From Botryllus schlosseri (Eukaryota; Chordata; Ascidiacea; Stolidobranchia; Styelidae): a stretch of 23,054 bases of DNA. Both the position numbers and the translations under genes were made by a program. Numbering within the stretch: position 1 is the first letter of the stretch; each line of letters begins with the position of its first letter. The stretch is from positions 1 to 23,054 of the forward strand of contig ATSW01055368.1 of assembly GCA_000444245.1 (NCBI GenBank), given 5' to 3'. Shown in pieces: positions 18,481 through 23,054 of this stretch. A model generated the notes under the pieces. That model made no database searches and was not told the origin of the DNA. It saw only the letters and a list, made by a program, of their open reading frames with translations.

Positions 18481-18947
18481 CAGGGGCGGGCAACTTCTCC
18501 AGTCTGCTGGATATGGGAAAATGAAGTACTTGGCGGGCCGGATTCCTGGATCGATACATAAATCGCATATACTGTTTAACCAGCACTTTTACAAGGAATA
18601 AATCATATCCTATGTAACCGTTGAGTTTAAAGTATAGAGACCAGGACAGTATTTATTGGATGTATTACGTAATGTACTTCAATAGCTGTTGAAGTCAATG
18701 AGACTAAATCTGTGGTCGATCAAAGTTGCCAACAAGTTCATCGAACTATGGCTGCATGTCAGGCAAAGACACCTTTGGGAAAGAATTCACGTGAATTCAG
18801 TCAGATTGTTAATGTCCATAGTCGAAAATGCTTGCTGACAAATATATGTAAACCCGAGCTCCACATTGTCATGTATAACCGGAAATTGTCTGCGGGCCAC
18901 TCAAAATCCCGTCGCGGGTCCCGCGGGCCGTATGTTGCCCGCCCCTG
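18481..18947. mobile_element. 467-bp hAT MITE (hAT-E)
   Basis: The left end is CAGGGGCGGGCAACTTCTCC. The right end, reverse-complemented, is CAGGGGCGGGCAACATACGG then CCCGCGGGACCC. Target-site duplications are CCCTAAGG (18473-18480) and CCCTGAGG (18948-18955), 7 of 8. GGCGGGCCGG and GCGGGCCGTATG lie just inside the ends. There is no coding potential. Confidence 0.92.
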
Positions 18948-18982
18948 CCCTGAGGCTACCAGACATGGGGTGATTACTTCAT

Positions 18983-19115
18983 GAATGTAATCGATTGCGA
19001 TTACGATTACTTCCGAATGACGCGATTACGATTACGATTACGATTACAGCAAAATCAGGAAGTAGTCGATTACGATTACGATTACATTGGAAAAGTAATC
19101 ACGATTACTCACGAT
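18983..19115. repeat. Left subterminal GATTAC array of hAT-F
   Basis: It contains block X (18983-19012, GAATGTAATCGATTGCGATT then ACGATTACTT) and block Y (19058-19085, GGAAGTAGTCGATTACGATT then ACGATTAC), with further CGATTAC units between and after. It is probably a cluster of transposase-binding sites, inferred from position. Confidence 0.85.
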
Positions 19116-19497
19116 TACATTTATTTTGCATTTAAGAAGTTATATTGGAAGACAATATATGGATTGCGCTGAAAAGGCCTAATGAGATAACAAACTTCCT
19201 TTTAAAAAGATGCGTCATTTGCTTGTTACGTCATAATGTACCCATTGCCCATATTTATAGAGGACGATTTATCGCACCCAACCAATTGCATTCTTGCCAG
19301 GTCCATGACTGCTGCACCACAAATTTCCCAATAGGTTGGCGAGCGAGCTCGGAGGGGACTCAAGAGTATTTCGTAAACCAACATAAATTATAGAGTATTC
19401 TCGAAACATTTTATTAACTTGAAAATCCTCTTTAGATAAGCTTGATTTTGGAATGCATACGTCCCCCCCTCAACAAAAAAGCATACATAATTTATAG

Positions 19498-19902
19498 TAG
19501 GCATGCATTTAAAACAAATGGCTGTTTAAAACACATTGTTTAAAACTTGTTTTATACAGTGTTTTACCAAAAAGGCTTAAAAAAAAACTAAATTGTGTTT
19601 TTTCAAGTTGTAAAATTATGCCACAATTGTGTAAATGCTTTCAACAATTACCACCCGATTTGGCCGACGTACATCGATATGAGATGGTTGGAGCCCCTCA
19701 AAATAGTCGGTTCAACAGTTATAGTACAGATATTTCGTCAAAGGAGCTATATTTACCCTATATTTTCAATTGACAATGTCGATCCACATTGGTGACGTCA
19801 AGGCTTGAAAAAAAAATAAAAAAAATAAAAAACATGTTTTAAACAAGGGCATGTTGTAAACATGCTCGCTTTAAATTTATTTTTGTTTCAAATACAACCC
19901 TA
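19498..19902. mobile_element. MITE-M copy 2, inverted, inside hAT-F
   Basis: Its reverse complement aligns with 9494-9909. Shared landmarks are GTTTAAAACA, TTGAAAAAACACAATTT, GGGTGGTAATTG, AGTCGATTCAACAG-like sequence, AGGAGCTATATTTACCCTAT and TGACGTCA. The right end TTTCAAATACAACCCTA is intact and the left end (TAGGCATGCATTTAAAAC) is worn. The target-site duplication is poor (ATTTATAG and GTGAATAG, 5 of 8), so the copy is older than the one at 9494. Confidence 0.82.
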
Positions 19903-19924
19903 GTGAATAGCAACAGGCATTTAT

Positions 19925-20205
19925 TTGTTTGTTTTGGGGTATTCATGGTGTTTGTCGACTACTATGGTCATTTACACCAGGCCGATATTCTTGTTATTTT
20001 CCGTAACTGCCGACTTATAGCACGGGCCACCTCTAGGTTTTTTGTAAGACACCGCTGACGCGGATGATGTGGCGAGGAGGAGCCTAGGTAAACCTCCAAC
20101 ACTTAGATATCGGAATTCGGAAGTCGACCTCGGTCGGACTCGAACCCGCACCCATTGGTGTTGCAGGCATTTAGGTTCAGTCAATACCGCGCCACGACAC
20201 ACCAA
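19925..20205 (-). mobile_element. tRNA-derived SINE (family 2), minus copy
   Basis: On the minus strand it reads TCGTGGCGCGGTATTGACTG (A-box-like TGGCGCGGTA) and, some 40 bases later, GCGGGTTCGAGTCCGACC (B box GGTTCGAGTCC). It continues with GGAGGTTTACCTAGGCTCCT, ATAAGTCGGCAGTTACGG, GGTGTAAATGACCATAGTAG and CACCATGAATACC, ending in an AAACAAACAAATAAATG tail. The A and B boxes at tRNA-like spacing make this the best preserved of the three family members here. Confidence 0.85.
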
Positions 20206-21480
20206 AAGACGAATGCAATTTCGACCAACACGCGACTTCACGAAGTGTGCTACTAAAGAAAGACCTTGACCGAAAGGGTATGTGTCCATTGTCAATAGCC
20301 GCGCTGGGTGGACGTGACTAATAGTCCAGTCCTTCCAATCCGAGCCCACAATGCAAATGCCACCCGGGCACCCACAGAGCAATAAAGACATGACAATTTG
20401 TGTGTGCGTCTCACGAAAGTTTTTCTTTCTGTCTGCTACGTTAGGGATACAACAATATATTTTGATTATAAACATACCAGAAATCACGAATTAACAACAT
20501 ACACTAAAGTAATTATAACAAGATAACAGACGTTATAATTATGAATTACGTGCCCCTAGCTCTATAGGTAAATCTGACCATCGAGGGCAGAGAGAGAGAG
20601 GAATAAAAATTAATAATAATGTTATGCGATTACCAATGTTATTGACGAAATTCAGTCTTCAACTTGAAATTATCACCCTGTGAGGGCCAAAGACTAACGT
20701 TTGGACTGGGGGACGAATAGGCCTAGCTGTTTTGATCCTGATTCTAGCTACAACCCACGCTAACATGATATATAAGCCCATGGCTATGGCGGCAGGTCCC
20801 AATGTTGAGTAAAGAATTATGAAATAACGATTAGCGCATGTTTCAAGTAGAGTCATATGAGAATAAGATGAAGGGAACATAAAATTCATCCTTCAACTTA
20901 ATACAGATAATGTACTGCAAGCTGCCGCTATGAGAAACGGCAAAAACGGCTCGGTTGTGATATATATCAGCAACTGTTGATTTTTATTGCTTCGTTGTGC
21001 TGGAAACCGTAATGTTGTATTTGCCGAGTACAAAATTTCAAATCTCCGTCCGGTGTACATACGTACTACATAGGCCTACTGCTCTCCAAGCAGCAACGGT
21101 CAAACTTCATTTGCATAACCAAACATCAATACACAAGTCACTTGGTAGAGTGGTGATTAATTATCCTGCTCCGCGGTACTGGCGTGTGGAACGGGTTGAT
21201 ATCTTGATATACAGCACGGCGGGTGTTCTTACAATCACACGAATGTACGTGACGTTCATCGAATATCTATTTACTGTGGATACTTCTTACACAATGACTA
21301 ACGAAGCTAATAGGCTACTTCTGACGTAATGAACAATGGCATTTAAAAATCAGACGTTTGTGTTATCATGAACCTGGTACAATATATCTACCTTGTTCAC
21401 GAATGTTCACTGTTCAGTTTATGTCATAGTCCTTGTACAAATAAAAAGTAATCGTTCTTTCACAAAGAAATCGATTAAAT
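20206..21480. other. hAT-F interior without recognised coding sequence
   Basis: Only short frames are present. An AGAGAGAGAGAG run lies near 20590. No DDE/RNase-H-like or hAT dimerisation motif was seen on either strand. Confidence 0.5.
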
Positions 21481-21483
21481 ATG

Positions 21484-21603
21484 GGAAGTAGTCGATTACG
21501 ATTACGATTACTTCGGAATTTTTTCGAATGTAATCGATTGCGATTACGATTACTTGAAAATGCTGTAATCGTCGTAATCGATTACGATTACTAATCGCGA
21601 TTA
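21484..21603. repeat. Right subterminal GATTAC array of hAT-F
   Basis: It contains block Y (21484-21511) and then block X (21526-21555), each identical to the left-end blocks and in the same orientation, followed by GTAATCGTCGTAATCGATTA and CGATTACTAATCGCGATTAC up to the terminus. Confidence 0.85.
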
Positions 21604-21697
21604 CCCCATGTCTGGAGGCTACATGTTCTAAAAGTAACCTATGCATGATCTGAACCAACTTTGATTTGATATAAATTTACGGCGTATACCACTAGAC

Positions 21698-22570
21698 CAG
21701 TGCTTTTCAACCTGTGTGACGGTTCGCACGGGTGCGAATAAAAAATTGCAGTGCGAATGATGAAGGTGGTGCGTACGGTGCGAATGAAAATCGCGAAAAA
21801 TTGTTCATTTTTCTGATGTGGAAAAATTCAAATAAACCTGATAGAAATGCAAGGGCCGTGTAACTAACTGTTGTAGTTGGGAAGCCCTACTTGATATCCT
21901 ATTGTCCTTACACTAACACTGTTGCCCTACCTCGCCCAGACATTGCTTCATTGATCATTTGCTACCATCGTTTAATTTTTCTTCTATTTTTTTTTTTAAC
22001 TACCGTAACATTTTTTACAGCCAGACTGCTTAGAGTCAAGTGTACCTGTTTGATGCTGGTGTGATCAGACTAGATGACCTTCACGGTCTTATCGATCATT
22101 CCTATCTAATACCGAACACTGTGCATGCATATTTTCTGTACCACCATCACTGCCATGTGTTATGTATTTTGGTTGGATGAAAATAAAGACTCTCTCTCTC
22201 TCTCTCTCTTATAAAAAATTGTTCAACTTGACGCACCACTAATCGTAGCCGTCACAAGCCGTAGTGAATTATCGCTTTCGCATTATAATTATTACGTAAT
22301 CGAAAGTCTGGTTTAGAAGCTGGTGTAATTGCAGACATACACTGATATTTGTTGAACTTATTGCAGAGATCCTGCCATAGTTTTTACATATCCAAGTGCA
22401 CTGTGTTGGGTACTGTAGTCAATAAGCGAGACACGCAGAAAATATGGTTTGATCATGAGAATCAGCCGACCTTTGGCTTGAATTCATGATAAGATTTGTC
22501 CGAATGTTATTTTTTCTTCTGGAAAACATGGACAAAGACCGTTGGGATGAACTAGTGTAGGGGTGTGCAG
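21698..22570 (+). mobile_element. hAT-A, copy 3 (5' part)
   Basis: It starts CAGTGCTTTTCAACCTGTGT then GACGGTTCGCAC, the same terminus as copy 1 read in reverse complement. The preceding octamer is CACTAGAC. Alignment continues with AAATTCAAATAAACCT, is broken by a LINE tail (about 21880-22211), and resumes with GACGCACCACTAATCG, TATTACGTAATCGAAAG, AATAAGCGAGACACG and GTGTAGGGGTGTGCAG at 22570, where a palindrome-family element begins. The far end is not in the window. Confidence 0.85.
21880..22211 (+). mobile_element. LINE 3' UTR with (TC)n tail inside hAT-A copy 3
   Basis: The inserted stretch ends GATGAAAATAAAGACTCTCT followed by (TC)n at 22191-22209, the usual polyadenylation-like signal plus simple repeat at a LINE 3' end. 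It interrupts the alignment between hAT-A copies 1 and 3. It carries no recognisable RT block, so it is a heavily 5'-truncated copy and the clade cannot be named. Confidence 0.65.
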
Positions 22571-22820
22571 TAGGGCTCTTCAAAAATGACTTTTTTTCTC
22601 AAATTGTACTGGCTACTTGATAAAATTGTTAGATTACCTAATTCAAGCCTACACACCAAATTTGGTTCAATTCCAACCAGTAGCCGCATTGTTACAAAAG
22701 AAGAAAGTTTCCAGATTTTATATAAGAATAAATAACAAAAAATTTGAAAATTTTCTGTTCAAATTTTCTGTTCACTCCATGAAAGTGTTAGGTTGTCTAT
22801 AGAAACGATGTTCATTTTTT
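22571..22820 (+). repeat. Partial second copy of the palindrome family
   Basis: It begins TAGGGCTCTTCAAAAATGAC and follows the left arm of 10414-11032: GGCTACTTGAT..AATTGTTAG, TACACACCAAAT, TTCAATTCCAACCA, AATTTGAAAATTTT, CATGAAAGTGTT and GTCTATAGAAACGATG. The second arm is missing, so the copy is about one half. An AAATTTTCTGTTC unit is duplicated near 22747-22773. It lies directly after the hAT-A GTGTAGGGGTGTGCA landmark and was therefore inserted there. Confidence 0.78.
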
Positions 22821-22984
22821 TTTCTTTTTATGGCGCTTGCAACATCGTGGTTATTTGCGCCCACACAGTAAATTTCATAAATTTCATAATGGCATGTCTT
22901 CATGAACTTGAGTCTTTTTTCGGCTCATTTGCTGCCTCCTTTCATGATTCCGGCTCTCTCTTTGTCTGAGCTTTTTCAATGAGC

Positions 22985-23054
22985 TGTGTTACAGCGGGTT
23001 CGGTGATGAGGAGCCCAGATAAACCTCCGACACATAGAAACATGGCAGAGCCGA
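22985..23054 (-). mobile_element. SINE family 2 fragment at the right edge
   Basis: The minus strand reads GTCGGAGGTTTATCTGGGCT then CCTCATCACCGAACCCGCTG, matching the central part of the SINEs at 17535 and 19925. The pol III promoter part would lie beyond the window edge. The sequence to its left (22890-22984) may be a diverged 3' part. Confidence 0.65.

Larger units (their letters stand above)
18960..21614. mobile_element. hAT-F, 2.65 kb, GATTAC-rich ends, perfect TSD
   Basis: It begins CAGACATGGGGTGATTAC and ends GCGATTACCCCATGTCTG. The identical 8-bp target-site duplications GAGGCTAC lie at 18952-18959 and 21615-21622. Both ends carry long runs of CGATTAC words. The interior contains a copy of MITE-M (19498-19902) and a SINE (about 19925-20205). 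The rest, 20206-21480, has short frames without transposase motifs; a hydrophobic 76-codon frame on the minus strand at 20659-20889 has no recognised family. The perfect duplication argues for a fairly recent insertion. Confidence 0.92.

Noticed and set aside
19972-20487. 171-codon open frame on the minus strand
   Set aside because: It runs straight through the tRNA-derived SINE and its flank. The frame is set by the GC-rich SINE body and is not a host gene.
20659-20889. Hydrophobic 76-codon minus-strand frame resembling a membrane protein
   Set aside because: It is inside hAT-F, has no family signature, and I could not define convincing splice sites that would make it an exon.
22191-22210. 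(TC)n as a stand-alone regulatory microsatellite
   Set aside because: It follows AATAAAGA at the end of an inserted stretch, so it is better explained as a LINE tail.
1-23054. CRISPR array, bacterial operon or phage-like module
   Set aside because: The repeats are transposon ends and simple repeats without spacer structure. Introns, SINEs and LINEs show that the DNA is eukaryotic.

Overview
This is eukaryotic, almost certainly animal, genomic DNA. It is AT-rich and gene-poor, and most of it is transposable elements inserted into one another. There are no bacterial operons, rRNA, CRISPR or complete single-exon genes. hAT DNA transposons, Jockey/CR1-like and L1/Tx1-like LINEs, tRNA-derived SINEs and a scrap of Ty3/Gypsy retroelement together suggest a marine invertebrate, perhaps a deuterostome. 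I cannot name the species.

The one host gene I can support runs on the + strand. Three short exons (5018-5249, 6472-6558, 18007-18080) have good splice signals and join in one open frame. They read as a signal anchor, a short acidic stem, and then a segment resembling the N-terminal domain of alpha-1,3-fucosyltransferases (GT10). The remaining exons should lie beyond the right edge. The 11.4 kb intron between exons 2 and 3 is nearly all transposon.

Layout. 1-2400: ends of several hAT elements, a Gypsy fossil, two LINE 3' ends and a SINE. 2400-3840: nothing recognised. 3846-4836: a 5'-truncated LINE, followed by a hAT right end. 5018-6558: exons 1 and 2. 6724 to about 9993: a copy of a hAT family here called hAT-A, carrying three younger insertions. 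10414-11032: a 619-bp near-perfect palindrome. 11351-17320: an L1/Tx1-like LINE split by a second hAT-A copy (12087-16234), which is split by hAT-B (13176-15374), which is split by hAT-C (13720-14865), which probably holds a further MITE. 17535-17765: a tRNA-SINE. 18007-18080: exon 3. 18481-18947: a small hAT MITE. 18960-21614: a hAT element with GATTAC-rich ends, carrying a MITE and a SINE. 21698-22570: a third hAT-A copy split by a LINE 3' end. 22571-23054: a second, partial copy of the palindrome family, then a SINE fragment.

Most hAT boundaries rest on paired terminal inverted repeats plus 8-bp target-site duplications (TSDs) read directly in the sequence, and several are confirmed by comparison with copies that lack the insertion. 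No hAT transposase was recognised, so these copies look non-autonomous.
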